Of a DNA stretch of 64,000 nucleotides, positions 23,357 through 33,789 are shown one piece after another; position 1 is the first letter of the stretch; every line of letters begins with the position of its first letter. The stretch covers positions 11,895,350 through 11,959,349 of the forward strand of contig CM028378.1 of NCBI GenBank assembly GCA_013146195.2. The letters are read 5' to 3'. Source of the stretch: Codonopsis lanceolata (lineage: Eukaryota > Streptophyta > Magnoliopsida > Asterales > Campanulaceae). Under the pieces are notes generated by a model. The model made no database searches. It was not told the DNA's origin and worked only from the letters and a program-made list of their open reading frames with translations. The translations under genes and the position numbers were made by a program.

Positions 23357-23899
23357 TCCAACTTTTTATCTTTTACGAAACACTTTAAAATATTAGAAAT
23401 CAAATCACAAGAATTACCTGCTCATGTGAAGAGGAAAAGATAAAGATATTACTAATACCAAATTTTTCTGACACAGCAATAAAATATAGCAAACCAAAGA
23501 TTTAGGTAAAAGTCTTGCGAGGTGCGTCTGACGCGTCTTACTCAATGAACATTGACCGTTCTCTCTATCTCTCTCCCCCCACTACTTCGTGGGTTGCTCG
23601 CTCTTCCCACTCTTTCCCTCAAAGAATCTCAAAATTTCTTCAACTCAGTGAGATAAAGACGAATGTTTCACAAAAAGCCAATTCCAATTTAAAATCCCAA
23701 AAAAAAAAAAAAGCCCACCTTCCAAAAGCATAGGGCTAAACCCCTCCCAAAGTTATGTTCATAATCCCCGTTTTCCCACAAGACGTTCTACAGCATCATA
23801 GACCCCCTTCTTATCTTGCTTTTGGTTCTGTTTCTTTGTTAGTTTTTACTGTATAACTTGTATGAATAGTTTGATTGTGTTGGGGGGTTAAGGCTAGAA
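23357..23899 (+). promoter_or_regulatory. Presumed promoter and 5' leader of the PP1 gene
   Basis: The stretch contains a CT-rich tract (CTCTCTATCTCTCTCCCCCC, about 23552-23571) typical of plant core promoters and leaders, then AT-rich sequence up to the ATG at 23900. No clear TATA box was picked out. The start of transcription cannot be fixed from sequence. Confidence 0.4.
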
Positions 23900-24074
23900 A
23901 TGGATTCTTTGGCTCTAGATGATATAATCAAACGATTGCTTGAAGTTAGAGGTAGACCGGGGAAGCAAGTTCAGCTTTCTGAGACAGAGATCAGACAGCT
24001 TTGTTTGCAGTCAAGGGAAATTTTCTTACAACAGCCAGTTCTCTTGGAACTTGAGGCTCCCATCAAGATCTGCG
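23900..24074 (+). CDS. PP1 exon 1
   Basis: It encodes residues 1-58 plus the first base of Gly59: MDSLALDDIIKRLLEVRG... to APIKIC. The donor is TGCG|GTAACC. The ORF that continues to 24148 beyond the donor reads intron. Confidence 0.93.
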
Positions 24075-27000
24075 GTAACCCTCATGTCCCCCCCCCCCCT
24101 TTTTTATTGTTCATGTTGATTATTGATTCTGGGTTTTGTTTATCTTGATTGTTTTGAATTGGTTTTATGTGATTTCGATTGGATATGACTTGTTTGGGGT
24201 TAAGGTTTTAGTTCTACTGCCATGAGAGTTACTCATTTTCTGGTTGTAATAATTTAGTTTGTTTGCGGGTGTAGGAGGGGGGGTTAAGGGTTGAGGGTTG
24301 AGATGCAAACGATTTTCAAAATAAAATCGGTAATCTAATATACATACATCAAATATACAAGAGAGCTCATAATCACACATGTTTAAATGACTAGATGCTT
24401 GTTTGGTAGAGTGTTTTGACCAAAACACTGACAAAAAATGTAGCGTTTTCTCTTTAAAAGTATTTCAATGCAGTGTTTTAAAAACGCTTTATTTTAAAAA
24501 TGTGCAGTGTTTTAAAACGCTCCAATTTGGAGCGTTTTAAAAATGTGTAGCATTTACAACTATTTTGTTTATAAAAATAGCGTTTTGAAATAGTTTTCCA
24601 AATATGTTTACAAAAAAAAATTACGTTTTGAAAATGCTGCGTTTTAAAAACGTTGCGTTTAGAAAAAAACTGTATTTTCAAAACGTTGCACCAGACGAGG
24701 CTTAAAGCAATTTATCTTAAAAAATTTAACGGTTTGTGATTCACCTCACATTCATATGTGTGAGAGTAGTTATTCACTTTTAAACTCCCTATTACAAACT
24801 TCACCCCGAAATTAATATTATGTTTCGAACAATCACCCTTTATAAAACATCACTCTTACATTAATATAATCTCACAATAGAATCAACCGAGGCTATTTGG
24901 CGGTGAGAATTTATTCCAGTCGTAAAATCAAACGGTCATGAGTTAGTTACATATAACTCATTACAAATAACCCCCATCAACTATAGGTCGAGTTCGAATA
25001 GCACCCCTCAACTACCACTTGAAGCAATGTACCCCTTCAACTGTAACATTTTTTAAAATCACACTTTATATTTAGACATTGTCGTTTCAATCATATATAT
25101 TCCCTCTGTCTCGTTTATATGGCCAGCATATAGGATTCTAAGTAAATGCCTCAGGACAACTATGTAATGTTTGGATTTCCACTTATACCCTATATTTAGT
25201 TAATTAATGTGCATTGTATACCTTTTAAATACTTAACTTGGTTAAGGGTATATTGGACTAGTAAGTTGTCAATTTTTTTGAAACGGCTAAATAAGGAAAG
25301 TATGCGAATACGAATGAGATGGAGGGAGTAGTTTAAATGTGCTCAAAAGTGTGTGAATTTGTTTCTTGGTGAATGGTTCAGTTTCCATCACTGCTTTCTT
25401 GATGATATCCAATGAAGCTGACAGTTACCATGAAAGCCTTTCATAGAAGTTCATTCTGAATTTTACAAAGCAAATATCATTTCCTATTGATTTGTCCCTG
25501 GATCTATTCTGATTCTCTACATCTGACCCTACGCATTGTTCTGAGCTTAACTTCTAAGTTTTCTTAGTTTTCTTATGCAAATGCTGTTTTGGTTGAATGT
25601 GGATCTTCTTATTCTTCAAGGTTTATTTTGCGTAAATTTCATAATATTTCAATTTGAAGTACATCGTGCTCAAGTAATTGTTAATAGTAGTGACTTGTTT
25701 AAAAAAATGGTTTTTTTTTTGGGGGAACAGTGGTTAGTTTGAGTTGCTACTACAACTCTAGGCCTCTGTGTGAATTATCTTTTACAAATGGAGACTACTC
25801 TCGACAAAAGTAACACTGAATGTGATCACCTACTTAATGATGATGTCAGAAAAGGACCAAGTTAAAGGATTGAAAGACTATTTGTAGAGTGTCTTGACGG
25901 ACAGCCAGTAATGCTCAACAACCAAATGTTGCTGAAGGAGGACAATCATTTTTGAGAGAATAAAGTGCAGCTATCAAAGCCAAAATGAGTATTTCTCAAG
26001 GAATCAGGTTGTTCAGGCCAAGATCCAGATGGCTCTTCGGACTTTAGGTGATTATGGAAGAGCTGGGTGGAGTAAGGAAGGCTTAGGAGATGTGAGATTT
26101 TGCAGATGCCGTGAGTAGCTATTACCCCGTGGCTGGAAGTACTTAAAAACCTCACAAGGTCAGAGGAAATACAGCATCTGCTGTTGCAGGCGGCGGTAGC
26201 CGAGTAACCTTGTTACAGTTTTTTTTTTTTTTTTAAATGTCGTGGTAGGCAAAGTCCACAATGTTGATGTTACTGGCAATGTGAATGTAATACCAAGAGC
26301 TCTGTTACAACTTACAAGTAAGCTAGTCAGGTTAGTGTTGTAGGCAGTCTATGGGGAAACCACGGTCATCCTAGTAGGTACACCCACAAGGATGATAAAG
26401 TAGTAGAGCCTAAGGCAGTGGTGAGAATGTTTTGGTATGTAGAGCTCACAAGATTGTCTTAGTCAGCAACACCAAAGGGACTGTTGGTATGACAAACAGA
26501 GTCGTATTAGGAGACCTATTAGGAGCTTTCCATAGCTTGGAGGGATCAAGCTGAACATAGTACGAAACTTTGGATGATCTAAAGATATGATCCGATTTAT
26601 ACTTATTTTGTTTCTAGGAGCATGACTATTGGCAATTAATTTTCCGAAACCATTTGTAGCAAATTGAATGTACTCGTGCATGGGTAGCTCTGCCCTGATC
26701 ATATTTTGTGAATTAGTTTGTAGGAGTCATTTATTTCTACTCAGTTTTTTTTTCTTGTCCGGCTATAATTTCTCAACAATATCATTGTGGCTTGACAATC
26801 TTCTGGGGTCTTCATATATTAGAATGACCTTGGTTCTGTTCCATAGCAGATATTACAAGTAGATGCCATGTGTTAGATTATCATGCTTCAACATGACTAC
26901 TCATTTACCTCTGATCTTCTTCCTAGAGTATCATGCGGGTAGGTGATGGTTTCATCTAGAATCCTAATTTAAATTCCTTTTTATTTGTGAATTTATTTCA

Positions 27001-30000
27001 TGGAGCTGGGGAAAGCATTTAGCCTCGGTTAAAGTATAGGTAGCTGGGTTAGAAAGACCGACTCAGAAGTTCCAAAAATCTGCTTCTGTGTTTATATGTT
27101 AAGTCTGTCAATCCATCTGTTGTCTGCTTGCAGATCCATCTTTTTATTTGTTCGGTTGAAAGAAAATGTAGTCAGGATGATCCATCTTTTTATTTGGGGA
27201 ATTGTGGAACCTTTTGTTCCGCTTGTTCAAAGTGGAGTGGGTACTCCCGGAGACCTCCAAAGATTTGCTGTGGAGCTGGAGGTATTTTTGGCGTAGGAAG
27301 GAAAGAAATCTTTTGTGGGAAGTTGCTCCGTTGGGGGTGTGGTGGACAATATGGAAGGAAAGAAATCGGAGAGCTTTTGATAACGAGGAAGGACCTATTT
27401 CAAAATTGAAGAGTGCTCTGCTTCATCTCTTGTTTGTGTGGTGTACAGGGGCTGAGCACTTACATTCTCCCCCGTCTTCCTCTCTTGTAGATTTTGTGCA
27501 GAACTTTCCTTTACGATAGTTAGTCTTTTGTCTTTTTTCTTCTTTGTATATAGGACGCGTCACCTGTTTTGACGCTTTGATATTTATATACATTTACCAT
27601 TATCAAAAAAAAAAAAAAAAGATTTGATTTCGTTTTGCAAAAGTAGGTCTGCATAGAACTCTGTATCATTTGAGGTGCAAAGCCCTCCAGCCTAAGGAGA
27701 TTTATTTCAGTAGAGAATCGCAGTGCACATGAACCCAACTCAACTTAACTTCATCAAGTGTTTTGCTAACTAATTGGTGTCGCTACATGCACCCAATTTA
27801 TGTTATCAGGACAATTATTACAATTCTCATGTTTGACTAGCTTGAGGTGTACTTAAGTTTATATTTTATCTTTTGTTTTCAATCATTTTGATGTGCCCCA
27901 CATTAATGTAAATATATTTAAACGTTTCTTATGTTTTTTTCTCTCTTCAAGTTCAAGGATATCAATCTAATATTTTTCCTTCATTTGATTGTCAGGAGAT
28001 ATTCATGGTCAGTATTCCGATTTACTGAGACTTTTCGAATATGGTGGATTACCTCCTAAATCCAATTACTTGTTTTTGGGGGATTACGTAGATCGTGGGA
28101 AGCAAAGTCTGGAAACTATATGCCTTCTTCTTGCATATAAAATAAAGTATCCAGAAAACTTTTTCCTTCTGAGGGGCAACCATGAATGTGCTTCTGTAAA
28201 TCGGATCTATGGATTCTACGACGAGTGTAAACGAAGATTCAATGTTAGATTGTGGAAAGTATTTACAGATTGCTTCAACTGCCTACCTGTGGCTGCTTTG
28301 ATTGATGAAAAAATACTCTGCATGCATGGCGGACTATCTCCTGACTTGCACAATTTGGATCAAATCAGGAATCTACACCGTCCATCTGATGTCCCTGAAG
28401 CTGGTTTGCTTTGTGATCTGCTTTGGTCAGATCCAAGTAAAGATGTTAAAGGTTGGGGAATGAATGATAGGGGAGTTTCATATACCTTTGGCCCTGATAA
28501 GGTGACAGAGTTTCTTCAGAAGCATGATCTTGACCTCGTTTGTCGTGCCCACCAGGTTTGAATTCATGTTTCACTATTATATTTGGTTACGTAGAATCTT
28601 GGTATGTGTCTGAATGTTTTTCCTTAATGCAGGTTGTTGAAGATGGCTATGAGTTCTTCGCTGATAGACAACTAGTAACCATATTTTCAGCCCCAAATTA
28701 CTGTGGAGAGTTTGATAATGCTGGTGCCATGATGAGTGTGGATGAGACCTTGATGTGCTCCTTCCAAATATTGAAACCTGCAGAGAAGAAGCCCAAGTTT
28801 GGCTTTGGGAGTACAACTACAGTTAAGACTGGGACCCCTTTAACAAAAACCAAGGTATAGTTTCTCTTCTGCAAAGACACTATTGACTATTGTTTTTACA
28901 AGTAGAATTGGGTGGCTTAGTGACACTCGTATATTTGGACAATTCAATTATATCTACAGTTATTCCTCTCTCATGTCTAATTGTTTTAGGATGAGATGGG
29001 AGGGAAATGCTAATTGAAGATAAGAGAAAACACAAGCATTTGTCTCTGTATAATTATTTAGGACAACAATGAAATGTAAGCATACTGAAGGCACAGGCAT
29101 TTGTAGAGCATGGATTTAAAATTGGGAAATAGCATTCGAAAGAATCGGTTTAGCGGATTGAGTGTGGAGACTATCAATTTATAAAATTTTCCCTTTTTGA
29201 TAGGAATAAAGGAAATCAATGTCCATGGATCGGTAAAAGGAAAAGTTGAACAGGGGATGGCATTATTGATAAGGATCCATCATTGCACAATAGACAGTTT
29301 TATTTATATAATGTAATTTTAAGTTTACATAACTTTTTTTTTTCCTTTTCAATCTATACTTTTTGTCTGAACGGGTTGATCAAAATGGAGGGCTAAAATT
29401 AGCTACATAGATCCGCAGTACAAAGAATTACGAAATCAATATCTTGAAGAACAAGCAGCATATAAGAAGTTTCAAAGAACAAACTTAATAGTTTATTGTA
29501 ACTGTAAATTACACTTGGCTCTTTCAAATCTCCAGCAATCTTGTTTTCCACCATTTACTGGTAGTCATGGTGACACTGCTACCTCCAATTACTCAGTTGA
29601 CGGACAGCATTGTTACAAACAATATGACTGCAGTAACTTTGCCTGGCCTTGTTATAGTTCCCTTTTTTCTAAATATTTGGACCGTATAGTTTTGAAATAA
29701 TAAAACAAACGAACAACTAATCATTGTTATTGTTGTCTTACGATACGATACAAAAATAGGGGTAATCCATACGTATCTTATGTGCGTATTCCACATAACA
29801 ACGTATCCTATGCAATAGCGCATCTTGCAATATATTGTTGTTTAATAATATACTTATCTAAAAAATAAAAAATGTTGTTTAATAATATAGACTTGCATAA
29901 ATAGAACTTTAGAGTAGTATATTTTCTTAAAACATCATTTTTTCTATCTATATGACGTATCCCACGATCATATCATAATACATATCATGAGAAAAAATTC

Positions 30001-33000
30001 CGATACACGATTCGTTTCCCAATTTAATAGCTATGCACCCAATGCTATCCTTGTAGTGTTCTCTGGCAGTGAATCATTCATAAGGAGAAGGGTGGGTTCT
30101 TGTTCTTTATTTTTTAAAGTGGATCAATAGTGGTTCCCCACTTACCCGACTCGAAACCACAACCTAATAGGTATAGGTGAAGCGTCTTACTCCCTCCGTT
30201 CCAAAATATATGTCGTTTTGGAACTTTTCACACAGACTAAGGAAACATATTGTAAAGACTAAACTGCCCTTATTTACTTTACTCCAAACATTAATGAGGT
30301 GTCTTTTGATACTCTTGCCCAAAGAGTCAAACACAAGTTACGGAGTCAATAAATATGGGTATAGTTGGAAAAAAAGGAAAAAAGTTCATTGAAAATTACA
30401 AAGTGACATCTATTTTGGAACAAAAAAACTCTCCCAAAACGACATATATTATGGAACGGAGGGAGTATTACTTAAGCTGTGTTTCAATGACGGTGGGTTC
30501 TCGTCTAATTTGTGTCTGTGTGTTTGCATATGTATTAGTCTGATTTTGGAGCTTGTCCTCGCTGAGTCCTTTTGACAGGAAAATGCAAATTGCTGAAATG
30601 AGTCTCTCTCTCTCTCTCTCTCCCTCGTTTGTATACGGATGCATTAGAGTGTGTGTATTGGATGCCAAAATAGCAATGCAATGGTCGCTGTTTGAGAGTG
30701 AGGGTTGGAAAACCTTTTCACGTGTGATCGCTAGGAAAACGACTAGAGAAAAGAAGTTGCTCGAGTTTACTTGACAAGAAGACAGCAGTTGGCTTGGAGA
30801 TTATTGTCACTTGACGGACACTCGATACATCTGGATGGTTGTGGACAAGCCGAAGGATCCATCAAATTCGTTTAATAGAAGGGGTAGCTTCTTGTTGCAT
30901 AGGGCCGCCTGCGGCACTCCACAAGATATCTGCCATGACAGCCCTTAAGCACTGACCTTAGGAAGGACTGCCTTCCTCACATCTTGGTAGACAGCAGGCT
31001 CATGGGCTCACCGCTCGCAGTAGTTAGTTAATGTCGGCATGCCGATTTTTTTGGTAATTGATGGGAGTGTAGCGTGATTCTCTTAGACTTTAAAGCTGTT
31101 CCAAAATCACTGTATGGGATAGGTTTCAATCATGTTATGGTTGTTTTAGAATGAAATTGTTGAAGGAAAAATGAACTTTGTTGTTGCTAATTGGAGTTCC
31201 TGATTCTCTTTTTACTAGCTCTGGGTTTATTCAATTTCTTGTCCCTGATCAATTTTGTATGATTATGGGAGGAAATCAGACTATTGACTATTATTTCTGC
31301 TGCCCCTGTTTGTGGGGCCCTCCTTGAAGCTGGCCACAATTGGGAATGGGTTAATTACATTCCGATCCTACACTATTTAGGCCATGATAACTGATAAGTA
31401 GTTGATAGATTAAAAAAAGCAAGCGCTGGAGGGAAAGCAAGAGTGTGAAAGCAGCAGATTAGATTAAGAGCTGAGAGCAAGTGCCTTTATAGGGCGTCTA
31501 TAGAGTAGCTGTTTATGTACGTGTGTTTGTTCTTATATGTAAATTTATAATATACTCCCTCCGCTGCAAAATTATTGTTGTGCTTTCCTTTTTCGTCCGT
31601 CCCAACTTTTTTTTTTGTTAGTAACTTTCTTCTTTAGGACAACACTTTTACCATTTTACCCTCACTTTTTCTTCCAACTTTAAGTATGTTTGTGCTTATT
31701 TGTGAATTTATATATACTCCCTCTGTTCCAAAATTATTTTCGTGCTTTCCTTTTTCGTCCGTCCCAATTTTTTTCTTGTTTGTAACTTTCTTCTTTAGGA
31801 CAACACATTTTCCATTTTACCCTTACTTTTTCTTCCAACTTTAATCATGGGCCATATGCACCTAGGCTTTAAAGGAAACTACACATTATACCAATATTAA
31901 TATTTAATAATCTAGTCAATTGTTTTTTCTTAAACTGTATGCCAGTTCAAACATGACAATAATTTTGGCATGGAGGGAGTAGTTTGTAATTTCAGCTGTA
32001 CAAATAGTTATTTTGAAAGAGCAAAATTGCTTTCATTAAATACATTAATGGTGAAGTGGTATTAGTGGCTTATTTAAAAAAAGGTGATATTAGTGAAGTT
32101 TTAGATTCTCATTATAACTTGAGATACAATGAATATCATGTGAATCTGAGTTTTTCAGAAATGAAGTACCTTAATGTGGAAACTTGCCCTTCCAAAGTAT
32201 AAATAGCTAGTCGAAAGTCAGAAGAAGAGAAAAAGAGGAAAAAGAAGAGAAGGCAATCTTTAAATATGGTGAATGCGCTTTAATCTTCATCTGTTGCTGA
32301 AGCGGGGGTCACCAAATATGAAACTTACTGAAGAAGAGGCATCCAATATTTTGGATATGAAACAACATACTTGGACATGCACATTTCTTCTTCCTAGACT
32401 GAGTTTGCAAGTCATTTAGCTATCTCTCTTCTTTTTGGATCCTAGAATTAAATCTGAGAGGTTTTTCTACTTTGGCAGTCCAACAAAAACCATAGATCAG
32501 GTGAGACATTATTTGAGGTGGACCTGTCTATCAAACTGTTAAATCTGGAACTTTGAGTATGCATAATATGTTTCTTGAACCAGCAAATCTCTGGAGGATC
32601 TGCTCTCTCTAGCAATCAGGCAATTTAGCGCTGGAGGGACCCTCATCCTTGGCTGATTTACTGATGTAGATTAGGTTGTCGTGGAACGACGCTCTTGATT
32701 GTTTTGCCACCCGGAAGCTAGATGGTGACAAACAACAGAAAACTAAATAGAGCATAGTGGTCATATTAAGACTAATACTCCCACTATTGAAACAACATAA
32801 AATGAAGCCATTTTCTATTTTGGTTTGTCCCAAAAAAATATCCCATTTCTAAAAGAGGATATAATTTTAAGTACAATTTAAAGAAGGTATGAACAATTAA
32901 AGTACATTCTTAAAGAGTTTGACTTGTTAATGAGATTATTTTTTTGGGCGGAGGGAGCATTTTAGTAACGAGAAAATATTTAGTGGTCCTAAAGCACCAC

Positions 33001-33789
33001 GTAGCATGAACTTGTTGATGTGGAGGCTAAAAGAGGTTCAAAAACAAAAGGTTCAAAAATTGCAACAAATGTGCTACAACTAAATATTTTCTCTTTAGTA
33101 ACAACTCTATGAATAAGATGCGAATCTTTGAATCACTTAAACTAAACCATCATAGAAGCAATATTGATTCATATAAATAGGGCTGATTTAGGTGAGATAA
33201 GACAACGAAAGTACATATTTATGTACCCTCGTGATTTTATCTTGTTGAATTATATGTGACAACACTTGTCTTCGTCCATCTCTCTGAAGACCTGTCTTCA
33301 CCCAGTAAACTAACATCTTGTCTCCGTCCATCTCTCTGAAGACCTGTCTTCACCCAGTAACATAACATCTTCATACTCATTTTTTGTAATCTATTCTGAT
33401 CATCATTTCTTTACAAGTAGTACGTTCTATTGTGAAATAATTTGATTCAAACAAGGATATTTCGCGGAGCCTCTAACTTACAATTTTGTTGGGATTCAGA
33501 TTTTCTTAATCTTAGTGTGGCTGTCATCTGATAGAGTTAGATTTTAGCAAATGCTGCAATTACCTTGTCCTGGAGAAAAGTTTTACTTATCATATTTTTC
33601 TCCCTTTTTCTTTTTGGCTTATACACCAATGCTTTGCTAGTATTTGACATGTGGTATTGTTTAATCAAATGATTTTCTCACTCCATTTAGTATGACTATT
33701 GAAAAATAGGAAGTCACATTTGGAATGGTTTGATTTTCCTAATAGTACTTCTCTTTGGTTTGCAGTCTTTTCTCGGTGCCAAAGTATGA
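23900..33789 (+). CDS. Serine/threonine protein phosphatase PP1 catalytic subunit (TOPP type), four exons
   Basis: Exons: 23900-24074, 27996-28555, 28633-28854 and a short last exon 33766-33789, giving 326 residues. If intron 3 is retained the frame ends at 28860 with 320 residues. The enzyme removes phosphate from Ser/Thr in proteins and is targeted by regulatory subunits in nucleus and cytoplasm. All metallophosphatase motifs are intact: GDIHG (59-63), GDYVDRG (87-93), LRGNHE (117-122), MHGG (168-171), RAH (242-244) and SAPNYCGEFDNAGAM. The two-metal ligands and catalytic His correspond to the standard PP1 residues. Length matches plant TOPP proteins (about 310-330). Splice sites are GT-AG with phases that fit. 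Introns 1 and 3 are swollen by MITEs and a LINE piece. I cannot say which TOPP paralogue it is. Confidence 0.93.
24395..24705. mobile_element. MITE-like element rich in GCGTTTT/AAAACGC
   Basis: The block begins GCTTGTTTGGTAGAGTGTTTTG and ends CAAAACGTTGCACCAGACGAGGC, imperfect inverse ends. It is filled with AAAACGC and GCGTTTT motifs that can pair. No ORF of interest. Family uncertain. Confidence 0.45.
25100..25328. mobile_element. Stowaway-like MITE in PP1 intron 1, 229 bp
   Basis: The left end is TTCCCTCTGTCTC and the right end GAGATGGAGGGAG, nearly inverse. TA flanks at 25098-25099 and 25329-25330. The interior is AT-rich without coding potential. Confidence 0.75.
27196..27621 (+). mobile_element. 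5'-truncated L1-type LINE, ORF2 C-terminus with poly(A)
   Basis: On plus, ELWNLLFRLF, then VEWVLP, then WWTIWKERNRRAFDNEE match the Cys/Trp-rich zf-RVT-type C-terminal region of plant L1 ORF2. The frame is open to a stop at about 27519, followed by about 85 bp of 3' UTR and a run of about 15 A's at 27606-27620. The 5' end is truncated at about 27196, next to a repeated GATCCATCTTTTTATTTG (27134 and 27179). I could not define a clean target duplication. It is inserted in the sense direction in PP1 intron 1. Confidence 0.75.
27996..28555 (+). CDS. PP1 exon 2
   Basis: It encodes residues 59-245, holding the core metallophosphatase motifs from DIHG to RAHQ. The acceptor is TTGTCAG|GA and the donor CACCAG|GTTTGA. 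Intron 2 is 77 bp (28556-28632). Confidence 0.95.
28633..28854 (+). CDS. PP1 exon 3
   Basis: It starts GTTGTTGAAGATGGC after TTAATGCAG and encodes VVEDGYEFFADRQ through SAPNYCGEFDN to the variable C-terminal tail ending PLTKTK. A good donor AAG|GTATAG follows. If unspliced, GTA TAG adds Val and a stop at 28860; AATAAA at 29205-29210 could then serve as a poly(A) signal. Confidence 0.9.
30190..30465. mobile_element. Stowaway-like MITE, 276 bp, intact ends
   Basis: The ends are CTCCCTCCGTTCCAAAATAT and the inverse ATATTATGGAACGGAGGGAG, with TA on both sides (30188-30189, 30466-30467). The subterminal TATGTCGTTTTGG pairs with CCAAAACGACATA. It is among the best preserved copies here. Confidence 0.85.
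31555..31716. mobile_element. Truncated Stowaway-like MITE next to a full copy
   Basis: It starts CTCCCTCCGCTGC after TA and shares CTTTCCTTTTTCGTCCGTCCC and the GTAACTTTCTTCTTTAGGAC segment with the adjacent copy, but is cut off after TTCCAACTTTAAGTATG, where the next copy begins. Confidence 0.7.
31717..31979. mobile_element. Stowaway-like MITE, 263 bp
   Basis: The ends are CTCCCTCTGTTCC and (right) GGCATGGAGGGAG, flanked by TA (31715-31716 and 31980-31981). The interior matches the copies at 20.0, 40.2 and 44.2 kb. Confidence 0.8.
32778..32957. mobile_element. Probable diverged Stowaway-like MITE
   Basis: The left end is CTCCCACTATTG after TA. The right end is GGGCGGAGGGAG, followed by CA rather than TA. 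The interior is AT-rich and does not clearly match the other copies. Confidence 0.4.
33265..33368. repeat. 52-bp tandem duplication
   Basis: CTTGTCTTCGTCCATCTCTC at 33265 recurs as CTTGTCTCCGTCCATCTCTC at 33317, both followed by TGAAGACCTGTCTTCACCC and AGTAA-C-AACAT, with only a few differences. Confidence 0.8.
33766..33789 (+). CDS. PP1 putative exon 4 (C-terminal SFLGAKV)
   Basis: After CTCTTTGGTTTGCAG, the bases TCTTTTCTCGGTGCC continue the frame of exon 3 in phase 0 and encode SFLGAKV before TGA. Joining it makes a basic tail rather than the abrupt Val-stop of the retained intron. An AATAAA lies at 34011-34016, 222 bp after the stop. The fit of acceptor, phase and immediate stop is good, but a transcript is needed to prove it. 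Confidence 0.6.
   Translation, partial: SFLGAKV

Larger units (their letters stand above)
24075..27995 (+). other. PP1 intron 1 (3,921 bp)
   Basis: The intron starts GTAACC and ends TTTGATTGTCAG. It contains a GCGTTTT-rich MITE-like block (about 24395-24700), a Stowaway-like MITE (25100-25328) and a LINE 3' end (about 27200-27620). The remaining 25.3-27.1 kb holds no recognised gene; an ORF-free stretch at 25750-26450 is unclassified. Confidence 0.85.
28855..33765 (+). other. PP1 intron 3 (4,911 bp), if the last exon is used
   Basis: GTATAG to TTTGGTTTGCAG. It contains Stowaway-like MITEs at 30190-30465, 31555-31716, 31717-31979 and probably 32778-32957, a CT microsatellite at about 30602-30623, and a 52-bp tandem duplication at 33265-33368. 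No other gene is recognised. Confidence 0.6.

Noticed and set aside
24395..24705. Satellite or centromeric repeat
   Set aside because: The GCGTTTT motifs are inverted as well as direct and confined to 300 bp, which fits a MITE better.
27128..27409. Overlapping ORFs of 93 and 66 residues
   Set aside because: They are other frames of the LINE ORF2 tail, whose supported frame runs to 27519.
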